A stretch of 64,000 nucleotides of DNA from Siphonodentalium dalli (lineage: Eukaryota; Mollusca; Scaphopoda; Gadilida; Siphonodentaliidae). Both the position numbers and the translations under genes were made by a program. Below are positions 12,060 to 22,879 of the stretch, piece after piece. The stretch lies in contig CP136061.1 in the NCBI GenBank assembly GCA_032622095.1, positions 63,491,127-63,555,126 on the forward strand, written 5' to 3'. The first letter of the stretch is position 1. Each line of letters begins with the position of its first letter. The notes under the pieces are model-generated. The model was not told the origin of the DNA, made no database searches, and worked only from the letters and a program-made list of their open reading frames with translations.

Positions 12060-12940
12060 TAATTCTATTTTGTATACGTGTTCAATCATTGGTGAAGTGG
12101 AACCCACATGTGTAAACTGGGATCATGTAGAATCATGGACTGAATCATCAATGCCTGAGAATGTGGATTTGACGACTGTGGATAAAGAGTTGTCACAAGA
12201 AGTTGTTGATGGTAAGGAGAGAGAAATTAAGAATATGGTAATCAATCTACAATATCATCAAGGTGGATTATCACGGAGAAGATTACATCTGGTGGAGGAA
12301 TAAAGATTAAAGCTCATATGGGCAGGTGGGTTTAAAGAAGATTCGTCCAACTTAAGGAAAATTTTTCCAACATGCAGCAAAGAATGTCTATGAATGGTTA
12401 TGCTAACATCTGCTTTGATGGTTTGGGAGATACAGTCAACAGACATTAGTGCAGCTTTCTTACAGGGTACAGAGATAAAGTGGGAGGTTTATTTGAGACC
12501 ACCCAAGGATGTGTGTTCTGATGAAACTGTTTGGTGGCTTGGTGGCTCAAGCTATGCATATACAAACTCAATGATGTACCACGATCATTGTATGACATAG
12601 CAAAGCATGTCATGTTGGAACTTGGAGCAACTGTTTCATGTTATGACAATGCATTGTTTTTGTGCCATGATTCAACTGATAAACACAAAAAGTCTATAAA
12701 AAGCATGTCATTGGATTTAGAAACCCATACAATAAGTCAGTCTCTAATGTCATGAACCTGTTTCAACAAAGGGGTTAAATTAATTTTGTACAGAACACAG
12801 AATGGACCAGAGATTCATCAATCATGGTCTTGTCAATTTTTTAGAGATGCTAGCACACTGTGTGTGATTGAGTCTGAGAGTCAGGAGAGAAATTTTATTA
12901 GTGTTGAGAGATTTGTTTGATCAGGTGTTCTGGTCCATAC
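12060..12940 (+). pseudogene. Ty1/copia reverse transcriptase remnant
   Basis: Plus-strand frames, broken by shifts and stops, spell a Ty1/copia pol fragment. First comes a leader with SQEVVDGKEREIKNMV (about 12185-12245). Then follows the RT core IQSTDISAAFLQG and WEVYLRPPKDV (about 12430-12515), matching the copia DIxxAFLxG and REVYLxPP motifs. Next, in another frame, come LKLCIYKLNDVPRSLYD (KxLYGLxxAPRxWY) and SCYDNALFLCHD (about 12545-12675). No long terminal repeats, integrase or gag were seen and the YVDD part is not visible. It is inserted antisense to the EGF/FN3 exons and is non-functional. Confidence 0.75.
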
Positions 12941-13078
12941 AGGAGAGAACCATGCACTATCACTGTGATATGTATCTAAAGAGATTTTACTCTGTGAGCC
13001 ATGGTATTTACCTAATGTCAAGCTAAACAAAACTCATTTCAATAAGACACTGGCTGTGTAATAAGATCTCCTCTTCTA
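12941..13078. other. Short anonymous gap, possibly copia tail
   Basis: Continues as low-complexity coding debris from the copia remnant. No independent feature. Confidence 0.3.
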
Positions 13079-13831
13079 AGCTAACAGAGCCTGCAGGCAT
13101 TAATTAGATTATCAGCTACTTGAATTTTAAATGGCCATAACTCTGTTAAAATATACCAGATCAAACTCAAATTTGAACCTGATCTGTATTTCGGGGTGAG
13201 GCCATACGTACCAAATTTGGTGCTGATCAGATGAAAAATATTTAAGTCAACACAGCTTGGATGAATTCTATTTAAAAACAAGAGCAGAAAGGGTTAACTA
13301 AACGATACCAAAAACCATAAAGATGAAAAACGTGCTAAGAAACACCTAGGTAAGAAATATGAGGCATATCAGAAGAAAACAGTTTGACTTAGATGCATCA
13401 GATAGCATTTGTGTGCAGGGTTAATTATTTTCTAAACCAATCAACCAATCGATACCAAAAACTATACAGGTGAGGGGTGTTTCATTATAAACCTACATAT
13501 CAAATATGAAAACAATCGGACAAAAAATACTTTGGTTACAGCATCGGATAGCTCATGCCTATGTGCGGATGCAAAGTGTTAATAATTTCTAAACCGCTCA
13601 ACCGATCGATACCAAAAACTATACAGGTGAGGAGTGTGTCATCATAAACATGCACATAAAATTTTAACAAGATCCGATGAAAAATATTCAAGTAAATGAA
13701 TCGGATAGCAAGTGTCTACGGACAGACGGACAGACGGACGGACGGACAGACGGACGGACGGACGGACGAACGACGGATGGTTGATCCGGACGTCGGCATT
13801 ATGTGTACCATACATGGTATGGGTACACATA
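13079..13831 (+). mobile_element. Helitron-like non-autonomous element (core repeats + ACGG microsatellite + 3' hairpin)
   Basis: Roughly 150 bp core repeats are marked by GATACCAAAAACTATACAGG at about 13304, 13451 and 13608. A GACGGACA-type microsatellite follows (13716-13775), then a terminal hairpin TGTGTACCATACATGGTATG that ends in ACACATAA at 13831. Core tandem repeats, then a tetranucleotide microsatellite, then a terminal palindrome is the layout known for pearl/HINE-type Helitron relatives in molluscs. The 3' end abuts the coding sequence of an EGF exon without a visible target duplication. The 5' end is uncertain. A cousin of the hairpin lies at 58985-59022. Confidence 0.6.
13716..13775. 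repeat. GACGGACA-type microsatellite
   Basis: Imperfect run of GACA/GACG tetranucleotides inside the Helitron-like element. It encodes nothing meaningful in any frame. Confidence 0.9.
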
Positions 13832-13944
13832 AAAATCATTATCACATATGCACTTATAGTTCGCACTAGACCACTCACAATGTGCATTGTGAACACATTG
13901 CTTACTATGGCCACCAAATACACAAGTACCATCTGGAAAAAATC
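13832..13944 (-). pseudogene. EGF-like exon truncated by a Helitron-like element
   Basis: An acceptor (ATTATGTTTCAG, AG at 13945-13946) opens an exon in phase 1. It encodes FPDGTCVFGGHSKQC, VHNAHC, then SSANYKCICDNDFY. Five EGF cysteines are present, with spacing 8, 5, 8 and 1, the same as in the array exons. The next expected segment, with the sixth cysteine and the donor, is replaced at 13831 by the terminal hairpin of the 13079-13831 element. The exon is therefore unlikely to give a complete EGF fold. It is clearly related to, but diverged from, the six array exons (about 25-42 kb). I could not confidently locate its missing 3' part upstream of 13079. Confidence 0.8.
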
Positions 13945-14940
13945 CTGAAACATAATGAGAAAATGAAGCATCAAATCCTTGTTTAAAATGACTATCAACA
14001 GGCTTACTAGTAAAATCTATGCACAAATCTCATGATATCTATCGATAAAACATGCATTTTGATTGGTCGATACCTGCATCACCATGCAGCCACAAGTTAT
14101 TTAATAGAGTGAAACCGCAATTGTTTATCATTAACCATTAACAAGAAGTTGTTTGTGAAGAAATTTTTGTGAACTGTTTTCATGTTTTCATCCCAGAATT
14201 TTCAACTCAACACACAGAACCTTTATTCAGTCCTGGTTAAATGAGGGCTAAAAATTCTTTGGGCGAGCTAAACGGTCTCACATGGCCATTCCTATCTTTG
14301 TTTTTATGGTTTGAATAAATAAAGTTATAAAATAAGTTATGAGTTGTTCATTGAGCATAATTTATTATTATTTATTAATTAATTATGTCTCTCCCCAACA
14401 CCCAACACAATCAATTGGGCATACCATGATCAATCAAGAATTGTACAAGTTGGCCCACCCTGGTTACCAATGAACAAGATGATGAGAAATTCACACAACA
14501 TTCTTGTGAACCAGAACGGGAACAAAAACGACACAAAATGAAATGGTAACCAGACTGTTTTGCAAATCGATCTCCAGTCACCATGTTCATGAATTCATAC
14601 TCAAATTAAACTCATCTAAATGTACCCTTATCATAACAAAATAACAGTGTGATCATTTGGGTATTATGCAGCAGATTACTATAGAAATGTAGGCTGTAAT
14701 TGCTCCTTTTAAGTAACAATGCAGTGTCTGAATAGAACGTTATGAAATGAACAAGAAATATTTATGATTTTATAGACTGAAAACTCAAGATTGCTAAAAT
14801 AATCATGCACAATCACAAATGTCAATTACAAACACGATCGGAAACAATTTTGGCAGGCAATCAAAATCGGGATGCATTTGTTCACGTGGGATTAGGTTCC
14901 AATGATAGTACATCGGATCTATACAGCTAGCAGTGCAAAA
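13945..14940. other. Intron or flank; no gene recognised
   Basis: No domain-bearing frame. AT-rich. It borders the 3' end of the DIRS-like element. A recombinase catalytic segment would be expected just below 14941 but is not seen. Confidence 0.4.
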
Positions 14941-15276
14941 TTATTTAATAACAAACAACTTCAACCAATTAATTAGGCAAGCCAAATTTGCAGCTTTTCG
15001 TAAAGTCGAAACCAGAGGCAAATCACAAGGATTAGGCAAACCCGCCATATTATGTGCCCAGCGAATTCCATAAACAGCTGAATCATTCACCGAAATGCCT
15101 ACAGCACTCCGTATTAAATATGTTAAATAAACACATATGTCAGAAATTTCAGCTGGCATCGACCATTCCGGAACTCGAAACTGAATCCGACGTTTCTTCA
15201 TCTTATACAATCCTCGTGGAACGTCTGAGCAGACGTACTGACTGAGTTCCTGGAATCTGCTTACTCCTTTGAACAT
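14941..15276 (-). pseudogene. DIRS tyrosine recombinase, N-terminal (core-binding) fragment
   Basis: The 111-residue frame contains ISDICVYLTYLIRSAVGISV, then SAVYGIRWAHNMAGLPNPCD and LPLVSTLRKAANL. These match the N-terminal helical domain of DIRS-family tyrosine recombinases (Y-x-A-I-x-W-A-H-x-x-A-G-L-P-x-P). The Arg-His-Arg-Tyr catalytic domain is absent downstream, so this is a truncated relic. Confidence 0.8.
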
Positions 15277-15312
15277 TTATATAACCATGCCCCAACTGGG
15301 CATAACACATAG

Positions 15313-15462
15313 AGCCACATCTGGGCTATACAAATACAGCCACATCTGGGCTAAACAAATACAGCCACATTTGGGCTAAACAGATACAGACTCATCTGGG
15401 CTAAACAAATATGGCCACATCTGGGCTAAACATACACAGCCGCCTCTGGGCCAAACAAAACG
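15313..15462. repeat. 25 bp minisatellite, about six copies
   Basis: The unit AGCCACATCTGGGCTAAACA plus AATAC is repeated head to tail about six times with increasing divergence. The period of 25 is not a multiple of 3, so it would break any reading frame. It sits between the recombinase fragment and the methyltransferase-like region of the DIRS-like element. Confidence 0.9.
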
Positions 15463-15825
15463 CTGCGGCATCTGAGACACATTAAACACGCCCCACCTGG
15501 ACGTAATATTTACACTGTAACATAATGAACATTGCCACGCAACTTTACTTATAATAAGAAAATAACACACATGACGATGCATATCCGCAGGTACCAATAT
15601 ATCGAATCACAAGGCACAAACTTGCGTCGCTCGTCACCTCTGTAGTGAATTCATATCTGCAATGTTCCCAAAATGAAGCTAGATTTCAATATCCAACCGG
15701 AAATCTTCAGAAACAGGCCGAATCCGGATGCTTTGCCACACCAACGCCGCTCGTGTTTGCCTGTAAAATACATATTTGAAACGTAAAGCTGCAATTCCTG
15801 CAATTATTGATGCACTTAGCTGGCT

Positions 15826-16350
15826 TCAAAACTTTATCGCCAAAAGACTACCTTTAAATACACCCTGTCTGAATATGGTGTTAGGGTTTCCCCTGGAAGC
15901 AATATTTAAATTGCTGGTATCAAATTCCCTGTAAGCCAATATAATCTTGCTACATACATCTCTTTCTGGAAAAAGCAATGGCCAAAACACTGCTGATGGC
16001 CACCTGGGAACCAAAAGCACACCATGTGATGTACATTCCACAATATGTTTTAAAACTCTCGGAATTAATCCAATTGGCGGTAACACCCAATTATTGTCCA
16101 GCTGCCAATTTTGAGAGAACGCATCTGCCGCTTCGCACCCTGGTTCCCAAAATTTTTAGTTAAAACGAGGCAATAAAGCGTTGTCAGCATTGGCAAACCT
16201 GTCAATATTGAATGGACCCCACAGCTCATCTAACGGAGAAAACAGCTCTCGTGAAATCCTCCAATCATCTACATCTTTAAATTTAATGATGGCATCTGCT
16301 AAAGTATTTTCCTCTCTGGGAACCCAATGTATGTCCAAATCCACCTGCCG
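15826..16350 (-). pseudogene. DIRS RNase H C-terminus and methyltransferase-like region
   Basis: Minus-strand frames give HWVPREENTLADAI, then ELWGPFNIDRFANADNALLP, then (past a stop near 16158) FWEPGCEAADAFSQNW, NNWVLPPIGLIPRVLKH and VPRWPSAVFWPLLF. DIRS polyproteins carry exactly this sequence of motifs between RNase H and the recombinase, ending in the N-PP-x-I methyltransferase-like motif (here LPPIGLI). It is interrupted by at least one stop. Confidence 0.8.
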
Positions 16351-16359
16351 TTGAACACA

Positions 16360-16964
16360 AAATTAAAAAATATTGACTGCCAGCAATTGTAAACACGGCT
16401 TCATGGTTCCAAAATTAAAAATTTTCACCACGTTTTGATTGTCTGTGAACCAAGTTAATTTCTTGCTATCAAACATACCACTTGCACTCTTTAATATAGA
16501 TTCTACAGCCTTAAGCTCGCGCCAAGTGGAACTTTGTTTACTTTCGGCAACCGACCAAAATTTATGAAATTGCGTCTCATATGAACCGTTGATAAATCCG
16601 CCATAGCCAATACCACTGGCATCTGAACAAACAGTGACGTCACTGTGACTCTGATTATATAAGAACCTGTTATTAAGTACTTTCAAATTGTATTTCCATA
16701 ACAACAGTTCTTCTAAACAGTGAGATTCAAAATTCTCCAAATTTTGATCCCACGTCATTACACTGGCTATACACATGCAACAAAATTTAGTTTTCAAATT
16801 AACTAAATGCCCTAAAACAGGACCTGTACTGATGATAATGCCTACCACTCGAGCAAGCTGCCTCGCTGTAATGCTGTAAGTCAATGACTGTTTAATTATG
16901 AAACCCAATAAAGTGATAATTCTCTCCAATTTCTCGACTGGCAAGGAGAGAATATACCATCTAC
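16360..16964 (-). pseudogene. DIRS RNase H domain
   Basis: The minus-strand frame runs from PVEKLERIITLLGFIIKQS through the RNase H acidic residues: VCSDASGIGYGGF (first Asp), TWRELKAVESIL (Glu) and LTWFTDNQNVVKIF (third Asp). Overall spacing is normal. The upstream end is the TSD of the 16965-19381 insertion. Joining across that insertion needs a one-base frame adjustment to continue the RT. Confidence 0.85.
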
Positions 16965-17329
16965 CAGTCCTTCCCATGAGACGGGCGCTATTGCGCTCGC
17001 GCCCGTCCGCGATTCCCTATTTCAGGGTGCAAAAAGATGCGCTCGTGTTTTGACCGGACATTAAACGGAAAACCGGCATTTCGTCCGGTGCGTAGACTAG
17101 CTCGAAATCTGAATTTCCGTCGCTTAATGTAAAACGCATTTTGATTGGACAACGACAAACTATTAACGAATAGAATTACGTATAACAGTCATTCTGAACT
17201 CCTCGACCTGTGACCTCTGCGGAAACGGTGACGGAATCTGTCGAGGTTTGCCGAATGGTATAACAGTTTCATGTTCGGGATACCGGAAATTCCGTCAAAT
17301 TCGTTTTCGAAATAAATTTTATTTTTAAT

Positions 17330-17640
17330 ATGGTGCTGTTTTCTGAACTGGACTTTCAAAAATGTTGTCGGGTATTCGACGAAATACGAAAATGGGTATT
17401 CGACGAAATACGAAAATGGGAAAACGTTGGTTACAAAAGTATGGTGCAAAACGTGAGCAAAGCAAGCGGATCGCGTGAGAAAAACGCTCAATGGAACTTG
17501 GAAGAACTCTTAAGGAATTTGACGTATTCACGGAGGGGAGCAATTTTGTAAATAAATATACATCCGAAAGGCATTTAAAAAGTAAAAGCCATCAGACCGC
17601 CACATATTATGAAAACATAGAAAATCCAAATACTGACAGT
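17330..17640 (+). pseudogene. Zinc-finger/BED-like transposon-protein fragment
   Basis: Plus-strand frames with shifts encode a 24 bp tandem duplication (VFDEIRKW twice, about 17376-17425) and KRWLQKYGAK. Further on come FDVFTEGSNFVNKYTSERH and LKSKSHQTATYYENI. The FTxGxxNFxxxxxxRHxxSxxH pattern resembles the degenerate zinc finger found near the start of hAT-derived and ZNF862-like proteins. The cysteines are missing, so this is weak. It may be what is left of the host element's own coding region. Confidence 0.3.
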
Positions 17641-18285
17641 GGCAGGAGTGAGTGAGAAGAAACAGGATGCGCCAATTGAGAAAATTTCAACAAACGTCCA
17701 TGATATTCATTTACATTTTACTATGAGTCATTTCTGTGTTATTAATTAATAATTTATTGTTCCACATTGAGGTTTTATTGTTCTACAATTAAAGTTATTA
17801 TTTATACCACAATTGCAAATTCATATCTTTAAATGACCTGCTGGGTGACCAGGTGATGATAGCAAAATTGTTACCGACACATTCAACATGTGAAAAGGTA
17901 TTGTGCAGACGGAAAATGTTTTTTTATTTTAGAGTTATTGACCCTTTCTCGACTTAGAAAATATTAAGTGAAAAATGTACTTGGATGCCTTAGGCCATAA
18001 CAAATTTTATTATATGACTATCGTTTTTCTTTCCCCAATACCGCTATTGTATAGCGATCATTTCATGGCCATCGGATCAGCTGCAGTTTGATCCGATGTC
18101 ATACCATGCACCCTTCCTCATCTCGCATACTGCGCATGACCGGAAAAAGCAGGACAGTTCTTTCTTTATTTTTGATACTAGCGAGCGTGTGAATTGGTTT
18201 CATTTCATAATTAATGAGAGAAATTGTGCTTTTTAAATAAAAAGCATGTGCTTTTTAAATAAAAAAGCTTGTCATATAATAAACC

Positions 18286-18451
18286 TGTTATCGCTGCAGT
18301 GAATTGATCTGGGCTTCGCATCACGTCTCGTTGAAGAGGTCAGATCGCTGGATCAAACTCGACGCCTGCGGCGGCTCGTTTGATCCAGCGATCTGACCTC
18401 TTCAACTCGACGTGATACTTCGCCCCAGATCAATTCACTGCAGCGATAACA
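18286..18451. repeat. Inverted repeat (hairpin), ~73 bp arms, GC-richer than surroundings
   Basis: TGTTATCGCTGCAGTGAATT (18286) pairs with the reverse complement ending at 18451. Arms continue through GATCTGGG and GTCAGATCGCTGGATCAAAC to a ~19-base loop at 18359-18377. A few mismatches lie mid-arm. It is nested inside the 16965-19381 insertion. Confidence 0.85.
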
Positions 18452-19387
18452 TGTATATACCCGTGGTTCTGGTGACATGCAAGACAGAAATAGGGGTGGG
18501 GATTGACTTCATTTTATTTTCAACTTAAATAAATATGTACATGTATACCCCAGACTACTTCTCCTTGTTTTTAATGTACTATAAAATAATTAAACTAAGT
18601 ACATAGATATTAGAATTATATAGTGTAAAGTTTGATTTGGCTGTGACCTACATGTAATTAATGTGTGGTATAATATAAGTTTAACAATACACGTGATGTG
18701 TCTATTTTACATGGAAATGAATCGGTTTACACAGAAAATAAAATCCGATGCATACTAATTTTCAAATTCAATAAAATGAAAATGGTCGGGGGGTGCTGGA
18801 ATAGGGACGGGCGGGTCACCAGAAACACAAGTCTTTTTAATTTTGGTCTGATGACAATGTCAATGTTTATTGTAATTCGTTGGGAATAATAATTTGCATT
18901 CATATTTTGTAAATGATGCACACTGTTGACAAGTTCAAATAAATACATGAGAAAATGGCAATAAGTACCCAGTCAGGGCGGTGGTGATGACAGGTCTGGG
19001 GTTATTTTGTTCAGTTGGGGCTTTCTCGCATATCAGTTCACAATTTCAGATTCATGCCTGGAGTTAAGTTCACAATTCTGCATGTCCACTCTAAAATGGC
19101 TCCTATAGAGATGAGTTAAATCCTTCTCCCCTATGATCAACATTTGTTATGCCAACTGGGAACATACACCAGAATGCACCATTTCAAAAATGAATATTCC
19201 AAAATTTTCAACTCAAGGAAGGGGGGGACACCCCCCTTCCATACCATCCCCCCTTCTCGGTGCTACGCACCTAGGAGCCGCCCAAGGGCGTCTGAAATTT
19301 TACGAGTGCTTATTGCACCCGTCTTCAATATTACGGGTGCATTTTATAGCTCTCGTGGTATTTTGTTCCTGGGAAGGACTGATCTAC

Positions 19388-19586
19388 TGTGTTCCACAAC
19401 AAACCCAGCCATTCCAAACATTGCACTGGCTGAAATATGGATTTCTCTTCATTAATGAGTAACCCAGTACTTTGAATCGTGTTTCGAACCACGGAGGCAT
19501 CTTTAAGAGCTTTCTCGTAAGAGCCACTTACTGCCCAACCATCATCTAAATATAATAGCAGCCTTATCCCTTGCAAATGCCAAAAC
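19388..19586 (-). pseudogene. DIRS reverse transcriptase, catalytic YLDD segment
   Basis: The minus-strand frame reads YKFWHLQGIRLLLYLDDGWA, then KALKDASVVRNTIQSTGLL, EEKSIFQPVQCLEWLGLLW and NTVD. YLDD is the catalytic motif C of the polymerase, followed by the LGxxxN motif. It is cut off from motifs A and B by the 19592-22476 insertion and from RNase H by the 16965-19381 insertion. Confidence 0.9.
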
Positions 19587-19591
19587 TTATA

Positions 19592-22476
19592 ACTAACCTG
19601 GCTGAAATTTATTCCAGGATGGTAGACTGGATGCTGGAATTCCAAGGACTCTGATAAAAGTATATCGAGGAATATCGAGGAATAAGCTGGACTTTTTCTA
19701 AGTGAATAATTCCATAGAATTCCAGGATATTCCAGAGTTCAAATATTCCAGAGAAGCTGGAAAACTCTGGACTTTGTAATAAAGCAAAATAGGCATAATA
19801 TTAAAAAGTCCAGCATGCTGGAAAACACTGGAATTGTGTGTGTTGAGATCTTAGCTCTTTGTAGTACATTAAGATATTAATGAATCTAAAAGTCCAGGGT
19901 GCTGGAAAACCCTGGAATTTCTTGTTAGGTCTCCCAGAACCTGAAGCAATTAACAGGGATTCTAAATTTAGCCATCTGCCAACTGCTTTGGTATAGAAAT
20001 TTGATACTGGTACACTTTGTATCTCAATACAATGTATGTTGATCCAGGCTATCTAGGTCAATTTTGAATTTTAGCAAGGAGGCTTCACACTATTACATGC
20101 AGGTATAACTGTTCTGTTATGCTTTTGTTTTGTAGAAATCATTGAATCTTTATACTCTATATCAAAATGCTTATAATGAACACTGACACTTTCCAACAGA
20201 GAACACATTTATATGTGAAAAGAGATCATTTCTTCAGTTGTTTTGTTTTTGTGATGGTCTAAACTTGTTACAAGATTCCACAGCATCTGCCTGGGATACT
20301 ATTTTTTCATCTCTGGTGAGTACTATTTTATAAATAAGTTTTGTTGTTAATTATATCATTATGAAACTTCAAAATATGAGATTAATATAAATTAGTTCTT
20401 AATATGGCATCTTTCTCTTTACTATAAGAATCAAATTTGTGTATTAAATTACCACACACATTGTAGATCGAGCCATCACAGCTCTGGATATACATCCCAT
20501 GATCTTCTGCAATCAATTTTCATTTGAGTTTTCTTATATAATGGATCCTTTTTGGTTCACCCTGATTTTTAGCTCAACTTTACTTTGTTAAGTTTGAGCT
20601 ATTGCCATGGCTTAATTGGTATCTGTCGTCCGAGTGTGTGCGTGATTCGTCAACAATTTCCTTTAGCATGGGCTACAGGTCGTACTTTTGGTCTGATCAT
20701 GGGCGTTGACATTGACCTGTAGATGTGAACGAGTAATTTTGGGGTCATTTGGCAAAAAAAAGCCATCTTGGATTTCAAAATCCAACCCATTAGCATGGGC
20801 TATGGGCCATTCTATTTGTCTGATCATTATGAAATTTGTCATGGATGTTAATATTGACATTTAATTGGGAACGAGTCATTTTAGGGTCATTCAGCCAAAA
20901 AACATGGCCCCCAGCAGCCATCTTGGATTTTACTCTTTGCATTACTAAATCCTTTGGCACAGGCTACAAGTCGTACGTACCTTTGGTCGGATCTTTATAA
21001 AATTTGTCAGGGCTGTTGACATTGACATGTAGATGGGAACGAGTCATTTGGAGAAAAAAAACATGGCCACCAGCGGCCATCTTGGATTTCAAAATTCAAT
21101 CCATTAGCACAGAATACAGGCCGGAGTGTTCATCTGATCATCATGAAATTTGTCGTGGCAGTTAATATGACAATTGCAGATGGGAATGAGTCATTTTGGG
21201 GTCATTCGGCCATAAAACATGGCTGCCGGTAGCCATCTTGGATTTTACTCTTTGTATGACTAAATCCTTTGACACAGGCTACAGGTCGTATCTTTTGTCG
21301 GATCATCATGAAATTTGTCATGGATGTTAATATTGACATGTAAATGGGAACGAGTCATTTTGGGGTCATTCGGCAAAAAAACATGGCTGCCAGTGGCCAT
21401 CTTGGATTTTACTCTTTGCATAACTAGACATTTCAACTTTCCACATTTCAGTGGTAACATGAAAAAAAATGACACTATTGCAGATTAATTTACTCCACAT
21501 AATTTTACTTTATTTCAGCTTCAGCACTTTAATATGCATTAAAAATCTGTACAATTCCTTCTTTTATTTTCCAGACTGAAGAAGCCAAACAACAAAGAAA
21601 CACTTATTTGAATATTTGGATTTCACAGAGTTATGATGCCATTTTCAACTTAGCATTTGCTGATTATTTTGCTGTCCAATTGATAACTTAAACTTGTTAA
21701 AAATATGGTACCGTTAAGTATATGATAGTAATTTTTTAGCCCATTTCTACAGTCATGTAACCACTTGCTCTAAAAATATATTCTTGTGACCAGACTGTGA
21801 TGCTGTGAAAAGAACTAGTCATATCTATACTGTCTGTCATGTTTAATTTTATGCTTCTTGATACAGCGACTGTGCCAAAAAACAACTTTTTTGGGGACGG
21901 GATATTAGACCAAGGAGCCTTTTTTTAAATTATATTTTGTAAATAATGATTTGTTGTTTATTAAACAGTTTATACACTTTGCTCTTTGTGATAGGTCTGT
22001 TATTAACATTAATTTTTGTGTTTAATTAATTTCAATAGCTGAATGATGACATTATGCAATAAATGTAAAGGTTTTGTAAAAAATAAAAAACCTGCTTTAC
22101 CAGGTATGACAGCTAATATTTACCTCAAAATCCTAGTTTTTATGCAATAATGAAATAATTCTTGCTTATTCCAGGGTTTTCCAGACATTCTGTGGTCCTT
22201 TTTTCAATACTGGGATAACCTGGAATTCTGTGATGCTAGAATTCCAGCATGCTGGAAATGCCTGGAATTCTAGCATGCTGGAATTACCTGGAGTAAATTA
22301 TGGTGCTTTATTCCAGGGTTTTCCAGGATTTTTGCTGGTTGTCTTCTGAACCCTGGAATTCCCTGGAATTCCAGGGCGGCCAATACCACAGATTACCTAC
22401 TTTTCCAGGCTAAACTTTTCCAGGATAAACTGGATTCCAGGCTTTAGAAAAACCTGGAATTCCAGGGAACTCTAGG
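19592..22476. mobile_element. 2.9 kb element with CTGGAA/TTCCAG-rich ends, TTATA duplication
   Basis: TTATA flanks both sides (19587-19591 and 22477-22481). The outer ~300 bp at each end is dense in TTCCAG and CTGGAA words in both orientations, including perfect TTCCAGCATGCTGGAA palindromes near 22235-22265. The middle is different and contains a 163 bp-repeat element (20566-21445). There is no recognisable protein and no clean terminal inverted repeat. Subterminal binding-site clusters like these are typical of some DNA transposons, but the class is not determined. Confidence 0.65.
20566..21445 (-). mobile_element. Helitron-like (pearl/HINE-type) element, ~163 bp core repeats, minus orientation
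   Basis: It opens with the reverse complement of the family's 3' terminus (TTTTTAGCTCAACTTTACTT, then TTTGAGCTATTGCCATGG), followed by TCGTCCGAGTGTGTG. About five diverged repeats follow, each carrying GCCATCTTGGATTT, CATGTAGATGGGAACGAGTC and ATCATGAAATTTGTC. The 5' hairpin (AGTGTCAATGACACT) is not present, so the 5' end is truncated. It is nested in the 19592-22476 element, itself nested in the DIRS-like element. Confidence 0.7.
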
Positions 22477-22481
22477 TTATA

Positions 22482-22870
22482 TCTCAGTTAGGAAAGGCTT
22501 CAAACATTTAGTAAAAATAAAGCCAGCTGATGTTAAACCGAATGGCAGAACAGCAAAACAATAGTATTTCACAGCTTTGCCCGACTCAAAATTCCAAGAG
22601 AAACCCAAAAATGTTTGGTGAGCTGTATTAATATCCAGATGATGATAGCCAGATTGTAAATCAAACTTAATCATGTACCCATTCCGTTCAATTAAATCTA
22701 AAGCTGCTTTATGATCGTCGAAATGAATACTCTCTTTCCAAATGTGTAAATTAACTGATCTCAGATCCAAAATTAACCGCTTTTTACCATTTTTGTTTAT
22801 AGAAATGGTTAAGGGGTTAACAATGTGTGGCAAAAAGGGCACTTCCGTAATACAGCCTTTCTGAAGTAAT
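22482..22870 (-). pseudogene. DIRS reverse transcriptase, N-terminal half (motifs A and B)
   Basis: The frame reads LILDLRSVNLHIWKESIHFD, then MIKFDLQSGYHHLDI (motif A with catalytic Asp) and AVLPFGLTSAGFIFTKCLKP (motif B, LPFGLxSA). It ends in KPFLTE exactly at the insertion site of the 19592-22476 element. The downstream continuation with YLDD is at 19586-19388. Confidence 0.9.
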
Positions 22871-22879
22871 TTACAAATT

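Larger units (their letters stand above)
16965..19381. mobile_element. 2.4 kb DNA-transposon-like insertion, 11 bp TIRs, ATCTAC duplication
   Basis: The element begins CAGTCCTTCCC (16965) and ends GGGAAGGACTG (19381), which are perfect 11 bp inverted termini. ATCTAC lies immediately outside both ends (16959-16964 and 19382-19387). Removing the element and one ATCTAC brings the DIRS RT end (LGLLWNTVD) next to the RNase H start, which supports the boundaries. Subterminal hairpins are GACGGGCGC...GCGCCCGTC near 16979 and GCACCCGT...ACGGGTGC near 19315. No full transposase was found. Superfamily unassigned. Confidence 0.75.
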
